In this document: positions 1 to 11,088 of the stretch, in pieces | Layout: each line of letters starts with the position of its first letter | How positions within the stretch are numbered: position 1 is the stretch's first letter | NCBI RefSeq assembly: GCF_014356525.2 | Contig: NC_052508.1 | Span: 38,003,613-38,067,612, forward strand | From: Nilaparvata lugens | Lineage: Eukaryota > Arthropoda > Insecta > Hemiptera > Delphacidae | DNA: 64,000 nucleotides | Direction: 5' to 3' | The notes under the pieces: generated by a model | Databases searched by the model: none | The model's input: the letters and a program-made list of their open reading frames with translations, nothing else | What the model was told of the DNA's origin: nothing | Program-made: the position numbers and the translations under genes

Positions 1-811
1 TGAGATATGTAACACATAACTTGAATGTAACGTAGCTGATAATTTACTGAACTGAATGAACCGTCCAAAGGCTAGGCACGGTGAATGACATATAAAGTTA
101 ATTGAGTTGGTGACAGCCAAAAATTCACTGCACTGAAGCTATGAGTGAATGTCTGAATGGAAAACCATCCAATTGGCATGGCATGATGTAACAAATGTTC
201 GTAGATCACTATTAAATGATTGAAACTGATACACCATCTACGAAGTAGACATGAAAATTGCTAATACTGTGATCTAGCAATGAACGCTTAGGTAGCAAGC
301 TGACTAACCTAGCAAGACGGATACAGAACAGAACGTCTGACTGCACCGTGAATGATAAGAGTGTGATCTTGAAATGCAAGCAACCCACTAGTAATAATGT
401 CCCGCAAGACCAGAATTACTTCCATGAAATGATGAATATGAAATGGGCTTCAAGCCCTGCCAAAATGTCTACCGCTACTGTAAATGAATGTTCAGTTCAC
501 AATCATAAACTTGATGCTGAATATGTTGAATGTTCTGGAAACTTGATTTTCATAGTCAGTAATATGAAATTGATTTGAGTTCTCACACTGAGCAGTGAAT
601 GCATTTAGATTGAGAATAAACAGTTTGAATACTAGTGACGAAAGCAGCATGTTGTGACATACCAATAATCAATTCATTCTTAATTGAGACGCTGAGTAGT
701 AAACATCGTTGTTTAGAGCTGCAGAACATAATAACAATTGTGTTGTGATTACCGGTATTGCAAAAGTGAGTTATAGCTGATAGACTAGTGAATCCATCCG
801 TTACATTACGT
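1..811. other. Non-coding leader, possibly LINE 5' UTR
   Basis: No recognisable gene. A 76-codon open frame at 348-578 resembles nothing I know. The stretch lies directly upstream of a LINE ORF1 and could be that element's 5' untranslated region, but I see no defined 5' end or target duplication. Confidence 0.3.
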
Positions 812-2097
812 ATGAGATCACCGGTCAGGGCGCCATATGGATTAATTCCGGAATTCGAGGAAGTGGGAGAAGGGCAGGAGCAATCTTCAGGACAGGTCCA
901 GGAGTCCCCTACAATGGAGCAACCAGCAGAGCAATCTACATCAAAGGTAATCAGCAATGAATTTTCAAAGGATTATGAACTTTTAAAGCAGATAAACCAT
1001 GAACTTAATCTATGGGCAGAAGCAGAATATGAAAAAAGAAAAGTTCTGAGAACTGATTTCGACAGATTTATTTCAATAACTAATAAACTGTCGGAAACAA
1101 TAGTCAAATTAGAAACAAGGTCAGTAACAATTTCACAGCTAGCGGCAGGGCTCGGAAACACCAATAAGGGTATTCAGGAGTCCCTTAAAAATATAAATAA
1201 GGCAGTAGACAATATAAAACAAAGTGAAAGTAGGCCTATGTTAAGCTATGCTGATATGGTGCAGTTGCCAGGAAAATCGAAGGAAAATAAAGTTGCAGGG
1301 AACAATGTTAGGAAACTACAACCACAGGAGCATATAGTTATGTTGCAGCCAGTCAAACCAGTCCTGAACGAAGTTGAAAACAGTAGAATTATTAAAAATG
1401 TATTGCGGGAGAATATCAAAAACAAAGATGATATTAGACTTAAAAAGACCGTGAATGTTAGAGGAGGTGGCCTCATGATTTTTCTGAATTCGGAAGAGGA
1501 CAAGAAGAAAATAATTGAAAATGAGGCGTTGAAGACTGGAAATATGAAAAATCTGAAAATAGTTGAACCACAGAATAGGAAGCCACGTTTAATAATTTAC
1601 GATGTCCCTAGTGATTTAAGCAAAGAGGAACTAGCCGAGAGCATTTTCAACAAAAACTTTGCTAGCTCTGAACTAGGAAAAGAAGCATTTTTAAGCGGAT
1701 GTAAGCCTCTCTACAAGGTTGGATCAAAGAACAAGGAAGTAGTTCATTGGATCATTGAATGTGAGCCCGAGATAAGAAGAATTCTAATAAATAGGAAACG
1801 AGTCTTTGTCAACATGACTTCTTGCAGGTTAAATGACTTTATTTCGGTTCAAGGTGCTTCAAGTGCCAGTGCTTTGGTCACATTCCAAAGTATTGCAAAA
1901 AAGAAAGTGAAGTCTGCGGTCACTGTGCTGAAGATCATAGCACTAAAGATTGTCCAAATACCGCCAAGGAAGCAATATGTAGCAATTGTAAGAAGAACAA
2001 AAAGCCATCAAATCATAAAGTTCACGATCCACAATGTCCTAGCCACCAGAAATCATTGCAGCAATTGATTGAAAAGACTAATTATGGGATTGTTTAA
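812..2097 (+). pseudogene. LINE ORF1 (gag-like RNA-binding protein), one frameshift
   Basis: This is an ORF1-type nucleic-acid-binding protein of a non-LTR retrotransposon, most like the R1/I/LOA group. The start chosen is the ATG at 812; a GTG at 788 is in the same frame. An N-terminal acidic, Gln-rich part is followed by a probable coiled coil (about residues 50-140), then an RRM-like segment containing RLIIYDVP. Near 1852 the frame breaks by one missing base in an A/G run. From 1855 the next frame encodes three zinc knuckles: CX2CX4HX4C (CFKCQCFGHIPKYC), CX2CX3HX4C (CGHCAEDHSTKDC) and a longer Cys/His cluster, ending in a stop at 2095-2097. The uncorrected frame runs to 2068 as low-complexity nonsense. 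No endonuclease/RT ORF2 follows, so the copy is truncated or interrupted. Family assignment is by motif, not search. Confidence 0.75.
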
Positions 2098-2177
2098 AAA
2101 TAGATATTGTTCTCAAAAAATAATAAATCAGGCTGGAAATATTGTGTTGGATATTAATGAAATTTTAGGTAATTTGA

Positions 2178-2497
2178 ATGATACAAATAGAGTTCAACAA
2201 AGATCAAAAAGTAGGATCGACATCACTCGTATTTAATTTTGGAGGTTACACTGACCTAAATATTTCCTTCGCCAGCGTAAAAAACGAAAAAGTAAATATT
2301 TCCAAGGGCATTGCTACCGTAGTAAATAGGAAATGTATCAGCATTGATTACTTCAATAGTCTAGCTACTATATTTTCACAAACAAAGCAAATTGATGCAT
2401 CAGTCAAATTCGACGAGACATTGAAAATACTCAATTTGTTTTTATTGACAGATAATAGTAACTTGCTTTCCAATCTAAAAATATTAATATCTATGAT
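2178..2497 (+). pseudogene. 5' half of an unrecognised ORF split by a BEL/Pao insertion
   Basis: An open frame starts at ATG 2178, directly after an in-frame stop (2175-2177), and runs 107 codons to the left edge of the BEL/Pao element. Beyond that edge it only reads LTR sequence. The target duplication is placed so that removing the element would keep the frame open into 8803-9145, giving roughly 220 codons in all. I recognise no domain, signal peptide or membrane segment. The composition is AT-rich and Asn/Lys/Ile-rich. Options are a host gene, a domesticated gene or an old viral insertion; none is shown by the sequence. Confidence 0.5.
2493..2497. repeat. Target-site duplication, left copy (ATGAT)
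   Basis: ATGAT directly precedes the left LTR and the same five bases directly follow the right LTR at 8798-8802. A 5-bp duplication fits BEL/Pao integration and fixes both element ends. Confidence 0.85.
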
Positions 2498-3179
2498 TGT
2501 TCTGAACAAAGCTCAGGCTAGAGCTACTAGAGGACTGTAATTTACTATTCAAATAATCAAATACAAACCAGGAGCAAAATTTAATCTTCAATTTGAGCCA
2601 GGTTATTGGTACAGCTAAACTCTGCATTAATGAACAATAAAAAAGAGCAAAAACTCACAAGATTTAATCCAATTTTGTCTACTTGCCCTTCGAAGCCTTT
2701 ATTAGGTGTTTTGGTCAGATTCATGGGTGGGAAGAAATCTGGGAAAAGAAAGGTTTGCTTCCGGGCTGCCTTTTCGTGTTGATTCTGTGTTCCACTTGCA
2801 GGTCATATACTGTGGTTTGAACAAAGCTCAAACTGGAGTCTTTATAAATTCAAATCCGATTCAAATTAATTCAATTTAACACTATTTATGCTGTTATACT
2901 CAATTCACACACACTATACTCAAACAATTATCTACAAGAAATTTCCGATTGAAATTACATTACAAAATACAAATTCGGTCTTTCTACAAGACAACGGGGT
3001 AACAAAACAAGCGAATGGACGAAACAAGAACGACTGAACGACTGAACAAGAATGACTCACTAAAAACATCCAGAATGCCAAGCAGGCAGGACGGTTTGCG
3101 CGTGCGCAAACACAAGCCTGCTATTCACAGAACCAGTCTGGCATTTTGGCGCTACAGTTCGAATGCTCTGGCCGGACCA
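2498..3179 (-). repeat. BEL/Pao 3' LTR
   Basis: The left LTR is 682 bp and nearly identical to 8116-8797. On the plus strand it begins TGTTCTGAAC and ends GGACCA; in element orientation this is TGGTCC...GAACA. Confidence 0.9.
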
Positions 3180-5134
3180 TACCCCCGCCTCTGAAAAACT
3201 ATTTTCCAGCCAAGTTACAAAACTGAAAAAACCAAGGAAAGGAAAAATCCAGACATGCCAAAAAAAACAAAAACACCAACACCAAAAAACAACACAAAGA
3301 AAAAATGCAACAAGCACAACAACTATTGAGTTGGGGAGTGGATACAATTTCATTATTACTAGGTTTAACACGGAAAAAACAATTACACTTAAAGACACAA
3401 ATACGAATAATAGAGTGAGCAGACAGTATCCAGAATTTCTGTCTGATCAAGGACAACAATAACGAAGGTCCAGCATGACAGTTCTTCTTGTGATGATAAT
3501 CAATCAACATCAATACAAAAGCGTCGGATTTTGGTAAGATCATCTGATGACAAGTCTCAAATTCCAGTCCAGCATGAGACAAACGACCGCCGACGTGAAT
3601 CACACCTTTATCAATGAATGGAGACAGGCGACGTAGGCGCATAGAACAATCTTCTCCCTTTTCCAATTGCACAAATTCAGATGAAAAATGTATCTTCTGT
3701 ACCACTTTACATAGATACCTCTCAGCAACATCGAAATCTGATTCTTCTGATTGGGGTAAGATTCGAAAGAATTTGAGAACAAGAATTACAATTCTCAAAA
3801 GACGACCATAATCCGAACAATGACCAATCAATGAATATATTGCATTGCTGTTACAATCAGGAGATTTTGTGACTGTCAACACTGACGGTTTTTTCGCCTC
3901 CGGTGGATCCACGATCTCTTCCATTTGAGTTCGGACGGGCCAATCGCATTCGTCCTCTGCTATCCATGATGGACCTGAGAGCCACAACGGAAAATTCACA
4001 AGCTCAACTGGTGATAAACCTCTAGACAAACAATCAGCGGGATTTTCAATTCCGGCAACATGCATCCACTCCTGTATACAAGAATCCTGTATTTTTGCGA
4101 CGCGATTACCAACAAAAGTTTGCCATTTCGCGGATGGAGCATTAATCCAACACAAGGTGACTGTCGAATCAGAGAGTGTGACAATATGAGACACATGACA
4201 ACGTTCACTAATAATAGTGACTACTGAATTCATAAGTTCTGCCAACAAGAGTGCCACACACAACTCCAAACGAGGTATTGAAACAACTTTAGATGGTGCT
4301 ACCTTGGACTTTGAACACAATAATACAACTCTTGACTCCTTGCTCTCCTTCTGCGACTTCACATAGATAACTGCACCATAACCAGACAATGATGCGTCAC
4401 AAAAACCAATCAAACTGATGTGAGAATCCTGAAACAAACCAACGTGACGTGGAACAGCAAATTTCAACAATAGAGGCAACTCTTTTTGACAATTCTCCCA
4501 AAGAGTGCAGATAGACTCAGGCGGCTTCTCGTCCCAATCCACTCCTAATTTCCACAGTTTCTGGACAAGACATTTTAGAAACAATGTAAACGGTGACAAG
4601 AGACCAAGTGGATCATAGATACAAACCATCACTGACAGAATAGAACGCTTAGTAGCGACGACCTCACCACTCTTGACTGAAAACTGAAACAGATCAGTAC
4701 TAGGTTGCCAATTCAATCCCAAGATAGCCAAGGAGTTGTCTGCTTCAAAATCCTTGTACGAAAACGATTTCTCTTCCTCCGAGAATTTCTCCAACATTGA
4801 TGGTGAATTTGAAGTCCACTTTGTGAGCAAGAAACCTCCTCCCTCAAACAGCTGCTTGGACTGACGATACAGCTCCGCGGCCTCTGACTCTGTGGCGACA
4901 GATGTGACTAAGTCGTCCATGAACATGACTCTTGGTATTCTCGCCTTGGCTGCTGGAAAACGATCTCCATCCTCCTCTACAAGCTGGTGGACGGTGCGAA
5001 GCGCCAAATATGGAGAGCTTGAAACACCAAAAACAACACAATTGAGCTGATAATTTTCGATCAGATCCTCCGGCGAAAATCTCCACAATACATGCTGATA
5101 ACGACGGCAGGAATCCTCCACTAATATCTGTCAA
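3180..5134 (-). pseudogene. BEL/Pao pol: RT, RNase H-like, truncated integrase
   Basis: The open frame runs from 5121 to 3199 on the minus strand. The RT catalytic motif appears as FMDD at about residues 67-70. The connection/RNase H-like region has FCDAS at about 241-245 and SIPRLEL near 281. An integrase zinc-binding region with DYHHKKNCHAG and a following Cys pair lies at about 541-581. Upstream, in the same frame, TGA at 5131-5133 interrupts the RT. After about residue 590 (near 3350) the protein turns into a hydrophobic Cys-rich tail unlike any integrase, so the DDE catalytic core is missing. The remaining roughly 170 bp to the LTR do not restore it. This copy could not encode an active integrase. 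Confidence 0.85.
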
Positions 5135-5186
5135 TACATTTGTTTAATGTCGGCAGTTAGTGCGATTGGGAACAAACGAAAATTAA

Positions 5187-7559
5187 CTAACAAAACAAAA
5201 ATGTCAGTCTGCAATTTTGCAATTTGGGACCAGCATGAAGAACCTGGTTCAATGACAAACCCGATGATGTTCTGGAACCAGCATCAAATACAATTCGGAT
5301 GGGCGTGGTAGTGCTGCTTGCTTTCACGATGGCGTGATGCGGTATGTAGTAACCACCTCGGTCTGTCTGATCTGCTACAAACGACATGTGACCCTGACGT
5401 AGGTAATCGATCAATATTTCATGATATGAAATACGAGTATTGCTGTCAAGCTCTAGTCGTCTCTCCAAAGTCAGCAGTCTGCGTTCGGCGACAGCATACA
5501 AATCTCCCAAGCTGCTGGGCGGCTCCGCAAATGACAAGGCAACAACAAAACGACCAGAATTCACACGATGTACAGACTTCCGAAAATTTACCTCACACTC
5601 CAACTCTTCCAGTTTCAGTTGACAGCTTGGTGCAGGGCACGATTCCAACTCCCAAAAACGTTCCACAAAACTATCCAACGATGGACTATTAACGAATGGA
5701 CTACAGATGGCTGTAAAACAATTCGACACATTCGTTGTTGAAGTGAGAATCGGCGCTCTCCCCATCAGAATGTGACCAAAGACACTATTAACAGTCATCA
5801 ATTCGTGTGATTCACCTATACTTGGACTCCCACGTAGCAAGTGAGGAACTAACTCCGCACCAATGATGCCATCTATTCTACTAGGAATGTAGAATTTGTC
5901 GTCAGCCAGTGTGAGATTTTCAAGATGATGAAGTTTGGATCTGTCGATTTCACAAGACGGCAACTTGTTGATGATTCTATCTACCACTGTGGCATCCATC
6001 GAAAACTTGACGGTAGGATCCAACTTCGACTGAATCGACACACAAGTACGACCTCGAACTCCACTAGTACCACCACCGAATCCACGAACAACGGTTTTCA
6101 TGGGCTGGAATGGTAGTCTCAAACGCCGACACAATTTGGCTGTAACAAAATGACACTGACTCCCGGTGTCAATCAAGAAACGAACATCACAAAGCTGATC
6201 ATTACAATCTCGAACATGTGCAGTGACGGTCGACAACACAATGGTCGAATTTTCTACATCGTTGGATGTAGAACAACAACTAATAGGTGATGTGCCACCT
6301 GCCTTGGAGTTCGACGAGGACGCAACACCTTCATTGGAACTTGATCTGGAAAAGTGCAATAAAGAATGATGAGATTCTCGACATTGAGCACACTGAGTTT
6401 TACTACTACAATCTCTACTCAAATGATCCACATCAAGACAATGAAAACAACAAAATTTTCCTTTAATCAAACAATAACGATCCCAAGGAGTCATTTTCAA
6501 GAAACTTGCACAATCTACTAACCGATGACCCGGTTTTGAGCACTTCAGACAATCGGGCTTTTCACTAGATGCATCGTTAGATGAATCATTAGATTGAACC
6601 ACAAACACCTTTGATTTATTATCCTTTTTGTGCCTCATATTAAACGATTCAGTCTGTTTCTCATCAGAAGGAAGCATCTTAATTTGCTTTTCAATGAATT
6701 TGACATAATCGGCATAAGTTGGCATAGCCTTGTCATGGATGGCCGATTCAAAATTTCTACGAGAACTTGGATCTAGCAATCTCAAGCCATGATAGAGGAA
6801 TATCGAGTCTGACAAATCAGTGAGTTGCAATCTCTTCAATGCATTGATTGAACTGCAAAACCCATCCAAAATCGCAATACAACCTGCCTTTGATTCTGAT
6901 TTTTTTGGACGAAATTCAAAAATTTGTTTGAAATAGGCATCGACTTGCGCCCGTGGATTGTTATAGCGGGTCAATAATGCCTGCCAAATTATTTGATAAT
7001 TATTAGCCAATGGTGGCAAATGACGACAAATATTTGCTGCTTGTCCAGTAAGTCTACTTACAAGATATTGGACCTTCTGCTGATCGTTCAAACTCTTGTT
7101 GTCATGTACCAATGCCTTAAATAGTTCATAAAACACCGACCATTGAGTCTGGTTCCCATCAAATTTCGGAAGGTCGATTTTAGGCAGTACCGACTCGGAC
7201 ACGACCGGTTGTGCACTAGCTGCTGAAGCTGCCAAAGATTGAGCAATAGCATCAGTCGCCTCTCTCTGTTTGAGAGTGTTAGCCGCTACTTCAATATACT
7301 GAAACAGATCTAGATGTGAGTCATTGAATGCTACAACATGGTCTTTATTCAACTCAAGTTCCAACTCATTAACCACTAATTCTGTCTTTTCATAATCCGA
7401 AATGGTCTGAGACACCTGAGGATACAAGATTAAAAATTACTCAGCAACCTTTGGATCAGAGACATTTTTAGACAGTTCATAAATCCTTTGCAATCTGGCA
7501 TACAATTGTTCCAGTTTAGCGCGATGCACCCTGATTTGTTTCTGTAACTTTTCCTCCAT
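5187..7559 (-). pseudogene. BEL/Pao gag-protease and RT start
   Basis: The natural start is an ATG at 7557-7559, but TAA at 7437-7439 interrupts this frame; translation otherwise runs on to 5187. Counting from 7427, a conserved gag segment LPKIDLPKFDG lies at 81-91. Two CX2CX4HX4C zinc knuckles follow at 293-306 and 327-340, then a further Cys/His cluster. The retropepsin-like active site is FLIDTGSQ with DTG at 420-422. The start of the RT (PIRIVFDAG) lies near the end. A one-base frameshift at about 5215 moves the RT into the frame of the next ORF. The order gag, zinc knuckles, protease, RT is diagnostic of BEL/Pao. Confidence 0.88.
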
Positions 7560-8115
7560 CTTGAACTCATACACAAAACAATTCAGCCCCAACAATACAA
7601 ACAACAAAAAAACAAGAATGAGTTCAAAACTAAATGGAAGGAAGAATCATGACTAGCAAGTTATCAAAGTTAAACTTTGATTATCAATTCACAAGATAAG
7701 TTACTGCTGAAGACAAAACTATATGATTAGATAATGTTCTTCCAACAACTCACAAACAAACGATAAGTTCTTGAATTGAACAAACAAATTCATGCTGGTG
7801 ATTAACCTTCACTAACATGTATAACAAAATGGACAATACAAAATCCAACAAACAAGCAAATTCCCGAAAAAGAGTACAATGAGCCTAGTTTCAGGAAAAT
7901 TACAATTTTAACTGAAATAAATTTAATTTCAGACAAATACAAATTGACAAGAAACCTTGCTCTAGAACAAGGCTACAACAAACTCAAGTTGAGCATAGAT
8001 CAGACCATTCTCAACATGCCAACATTGGACAAATACGAAACTGCTTAAATCCAATGTGTGTGAATTAATCAACAAATTACAAATTTAAATTCATCACGGT
8101 TCGGAGGATCAAAAA
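7560..8115 (-). other. BEL/Pao 5' leader
   Basis: An untranslated leader lies between gag and the 5' LTR. Immediately inside the LTR the minus strand reads TTTTTGATCCTCCGAACCG, the expected place for the tRNA primer-binding site. I cannot assign the tRNA. Confidence 0.5.
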
Positions 8116-8797
8116 TGTTCTGAACAAAGCTCAGGCTAGAGCTACTAGAGGACTGTAATTTACTATTCAAATAATCAAATACAAACAAGGAGCAAAATTT
8201 AATCTTCAATTTGAGCCAGGTTATTGGTACAGCTAAACTCTGCATTAATGAACAATAAAAAAGAGCAAAAACTCACCAGATTTAATCCAATTTTGTCTAC
8301 TTGCCCTTCGAAGCCTTTATTAGGTGTTTTGGTCAGATTCATGGGTGGGAAGAAATCTGGGAAAAGAAAGGTTTGCTTCCGGGCTGCCTTTTCGTGTTGA
8401 TTCTGTGTTCCACTTGCAGGTCATATACTGTGGTTTGAACAAAGCTCAAACTGGAGTCTTTATAAATTCAAATCCGATTCAAATTAATTCAATTTAACAC
8501 TATTTACGCTGTTATACTCAATTCACACACACTATACTCAAACAATTATCTACAAGAAATTTCCGATTGAAATTACATTACAAAATACAAATTCGGTCTA
8601 GCTACAAGACAACGGGGTAACAAAACAAGCGAATGGACGAAACAAGAACGACTGAACGACTGAACAAGAATGACTCACTAAAAACATCCAGAATGCCAAG
8701 CAGGCAGGACGGTTTGCGCGTGCGCAAACACAAGCCTGCTATTCACAGAACCAGTCTAGCATTTTGGCGCTACAGATCGAATGCTCTGGCTGGACCA
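8116..8797 (-). repeat. BEL/Pao 5' LTR
   Basis: The right LTR is 682 bp and pairs with 2498-3179. It is expected to hold the element promoter, but I see no certain TATA or initiator. Confidence 0.9.
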
Positions 8798-8802
8798 ATG
8801 AT
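8798..8802. repeat. Target-site duplication, right copy (ATGAT)
   Basis: Second copy of the 5-bp duplication, directly after the right LTR. Confidence 0.85.
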
Positions 8803-9145
8803 CGATGAATGGGCTTCAGATAAACAAGCTCTGACAGTTGGAATTGATTTTATTGGAACCATGGCTGATGTATCTTGTATTGATCTCTCAAGTACTGTCT
8901 TGGCAACAAAACATATTAAATATGTGTTTTACTACAAGGGTATAAATAGTCTTACATTTTTAAATATTCCAGAAGAGAAAAACAATGAGAAAGCATGTCC
9001 AACGGGATACTTACCTGAAAAACCACCCAAACATGAATTTATAAACAGTATGCTGGAGCTCAGAAATCTTCTGAGTCAACATGATCAGATAAATTCTATT
9101 ATTTACTATGAAATTCTGAAATATTTGAAACTGAGACTGTTATGA
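8803..9145 (+). pseudogene. 3' half of the unrecognised ORF split by BEL/Pao
   Basis: An open frame continues from the right LTR edge to TAA-type termination at 9145. It contains GIDFIGTMADV and a Lys/Glu/Pro-rich stretch, and ends in a hydrophobic Leu-rich tail. The frame also happens to be open through the LTR (from 8633), but that part is LTR sequence. Together with 2178-2497 it forms one ORF of about 220 codons. Product unknown. Confidence 0.5.
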
Positions 9146-9302
9146 TTAATTTTTGCTGCTCTTATCAGTAATACAATATTCATGCTATGACCTAGTTCAT
9201 TATAAACATTCGACATTATAATGTAATTTTGTGAATAATACATAATTTTAACAATAATATATACATTTTATTCTTCTATTTGAAATTATTCATCCTTTAT
9301 CA

Positions 9303-9566
9303 ATGGTTCTTAATTTTAGAAATAATATTATAGCTTGCATGAAAACCTGGCATGACATTTATAATATATTGAGTCAGTCAGCTGTGTCTGAGCTGCTACA
9401 AAAACATCTGATCAATTGTAAACAAAAGTGTAACCTCCAAAAATTCAATGAGCAATTCATAAATGATTTGTACTTAATTTGCAAAATAATTATAATTCTG
9501 TTAAATAATTCTTTGGAAAAAATGTGTAGTACAAAACGGTACTCCTATCTTAGACTCAGCTCTTGA
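9303..9566 (+). CDS. Hypothetical small ORF (87 aa)
   Basis: An ATG-started frame of 87 codons about 160 bp downstream of the split ORF, in very AT-rich DNA. It is predicted to be helical and Ile/Leu/Asn/Lys-rich with three Cys in the middle. No homology is recognised. It may belong with the split ORF upstream (same strand, close spacing) or be chance. Confidence 0.2.
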   Translation: MVLNFRNNIIACMKTWHDIYNILSQSAVSELLQKHLINCKQKCNLQKFNEQFINDLYLICKIIIILLNNSLEKMCSTKRYSYLRLSS

Positions 9567-9788
9567 TAAGGAAGCCTTATCACTCGGGTGCTAACTGTTC
9601 GTTTGGCAGATCTTTCATTCTATAAGGGTAATTACAATTTTTCTAGTTAATTCTCCTTTCATGAGATTTACTCAAAAGATTCATCACAGTGTCTATCATT
9701 CGACAAAGCTGGTGGTACTATCGTTTTCTAGGTCCACAAAGGTGCCAATTATGTTTTTGACAGTGTAGAAATATGATTAATTAATGCA

Positions 9789-9855
9789 GAGAATTGGCAT
9801 CGCTATTCTTCTATCTTTATCCACTGTCATTATAACGTGGACCTCACTATAGCCA
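9789..9855 (+). repeat. Dispersed repeat fragment
   Basis: It shares about 65 bp, including ATTATAACGTG and CCTCACTATAG, with 29591-29660. A shorter inverted match lies at 28791-28822. It is probably an end of an unnamed transposable element. Confidence 0.5.
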
Positions 9856-9998
9856 AGATTCCATACTGTATGTATACTGTGTCAGCGTTTCCCCACTAAG
9901 GCACTATAAAGACGTTTTTACAGTGCCCTAGGCCCCACAGAGAAGAAAGAAGAATAACTTCTAATGCCCCAGTATGACGTCACGTATTTTGGCTTCAG

Positions 9999-10140
9999 AG
10001 GTTGGCCTTCTCAGCGTGTCTATTCCAACGAGTTATTATAGTAAACTATAGAGTGGCTGTTGGTGTGCTTACAGCGCTCTCAATGTGTTACACGGCCAAC
10101 TAAGAGCAGCCATGACAGAGAGAGGCAAGATTTCAAGAAG
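9999..10140 (-). repeat. Repeat related to the FBXO25/32-like upstream region
   Basis: The reverse complement begins CTTGCCTCTCTCTGTCATGG and contains TAGTTTACTATAATAACTCG. A diverged direct counterpart lies at 17190-17290, just upstream of the host gene. Confidence 0.5.
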
Positions 10141-10639
10141 AGCCAGTCTGCCACTGCAGGAATAGATGAGTTTTTTTTTATTCAAATTGATTTCTATCAA
10201 TATAAAATCATCATTCCAATTGGTACTTTTACGAAAATTGAATGAGGTATGTGTGAGAATATTTTTCTTATTGAAATAACCTCTAGAATGTTCAGAATCG
10301 ACTGAGGATACAAAATATAAATGTAGGTCTATAGGAGTAGGCTAGACTAGATCATGCCGACTTTTCATAATTTTGTTTGTGATATTACTTACAAATTGAA
10401 TTGCATATGAAACTACAGTCGAGTTGGATAGATTTAGACTTATTAAACATTTCAACTGTACACTGTTAATATATTATTTTTTGTATTGTGTAGAGAATGT
10501 CAATGAAGTCATTCATCATACAAAAAGTTCCCACAGTCACAATTTTTTTGGTATGTTGTATTTGTATATATTGCCATTATTTTATTGACTGCACTATCCC
10601 CAACGCAAGGTAACAAGAGGTGTTTTTATGATGAGAAGA

Positions 10640-11088
10640 TAAAAGGAAATAGTGTGTCAAAATTTTTCAGTAAATGTCTACTATAGTTACGTTCATTCAC
10701 ATCTTTTGTATGGAGCAATATTATGGGCCAATTGTAGTGATTTCCATTCACGTTTTGTGTTACAAAAAAGAGCAATAAGAACCATGTATACGGTAATGTT
10801 CCTCCCCTTAAGCACTGCAAAACGCTATTTGTTAGATTGAGAACTATGTGTTTGCCGTGTATTTTTATTTTCCAATGTTGATTATTTATTTATAAAGATT
10901 AACTTGCTCTCATTCTCTAGTCATTTTGATGTTTATCCGCACAACACAAGAAATAGTAGGTTGAACCTAGAAACGAATATTGTCGGTATAAATCTAGTCA
11001 TATCAGTTTTAGGGCTTGTGCAATTGGGTTTTATAATCAGTTACCGTTACATATAAAGAGGCTTACTAGTGAGTGAATATAAACTTAA
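10640..11088 (+). pseudogene. Decayed LINE RT C-terminus (outer, older element)
   Basis: The segment YYSYVHSHLLYGAILW followed by VLQKRAIRTMY is the thumb/C-terminal signature of CR1/Jockey-superfamily RTs. After a frame change, HNTRNSRLNLETN and QLPLHIKRL (about 10930-11060) match the C-terminal tail seen in intact relatives. Several stops and shifts are present. The tail appears to resume after the inserted LINE at about 14046. Confidence 0.7.

Larger units (their letters stand above)
2498..8797 (-). mobile_element. BEL/Pao LTR retrotransposon, defective
   Basis: A 6.3-kb element on the minus strand, bounded by two 682-bp LTRs that begin TG and end CA in element orientation, and by a 5-bp ATGAT duplication. 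Internal order from right to left is gag with zinc knuckles, aspartic protease, reverse transcriptase, RNase H-like region and integrase zinc-binding domain, which is the BEL/Pao order. Defects seen: an in-frame TAA in the gag start region (7437-7439), a frameshift in the RT (about 5215), a TGA in the RT (5131-5133) and loss of the integrase catalytic core near 3350. The LTRs differ at about eight positions by eye (roughly 1 percent), so insertion looks recent and the defects may have been inherited from a non-autonomous source copy. Confidence 0.9.
9567..10639. other. Intergenic, two repeat fragments, no gene seen
   Basis: It contains a segment (9789-9855) that recurs at 29591-29660 and a segment (9999-10140) related in inverted orientation to 17190-17290. 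A 61-codon frame at 10060-10245 overlaps the second repeat and is not convincing. The rest is unremarkable AT-rich DNA. Confidence 0.5.

Noticed and set aside
3163..3462. 99-codon plus-strand frame
   Set aside because: Lies over the BEL/Pao LTR edge and the antisense of pol.
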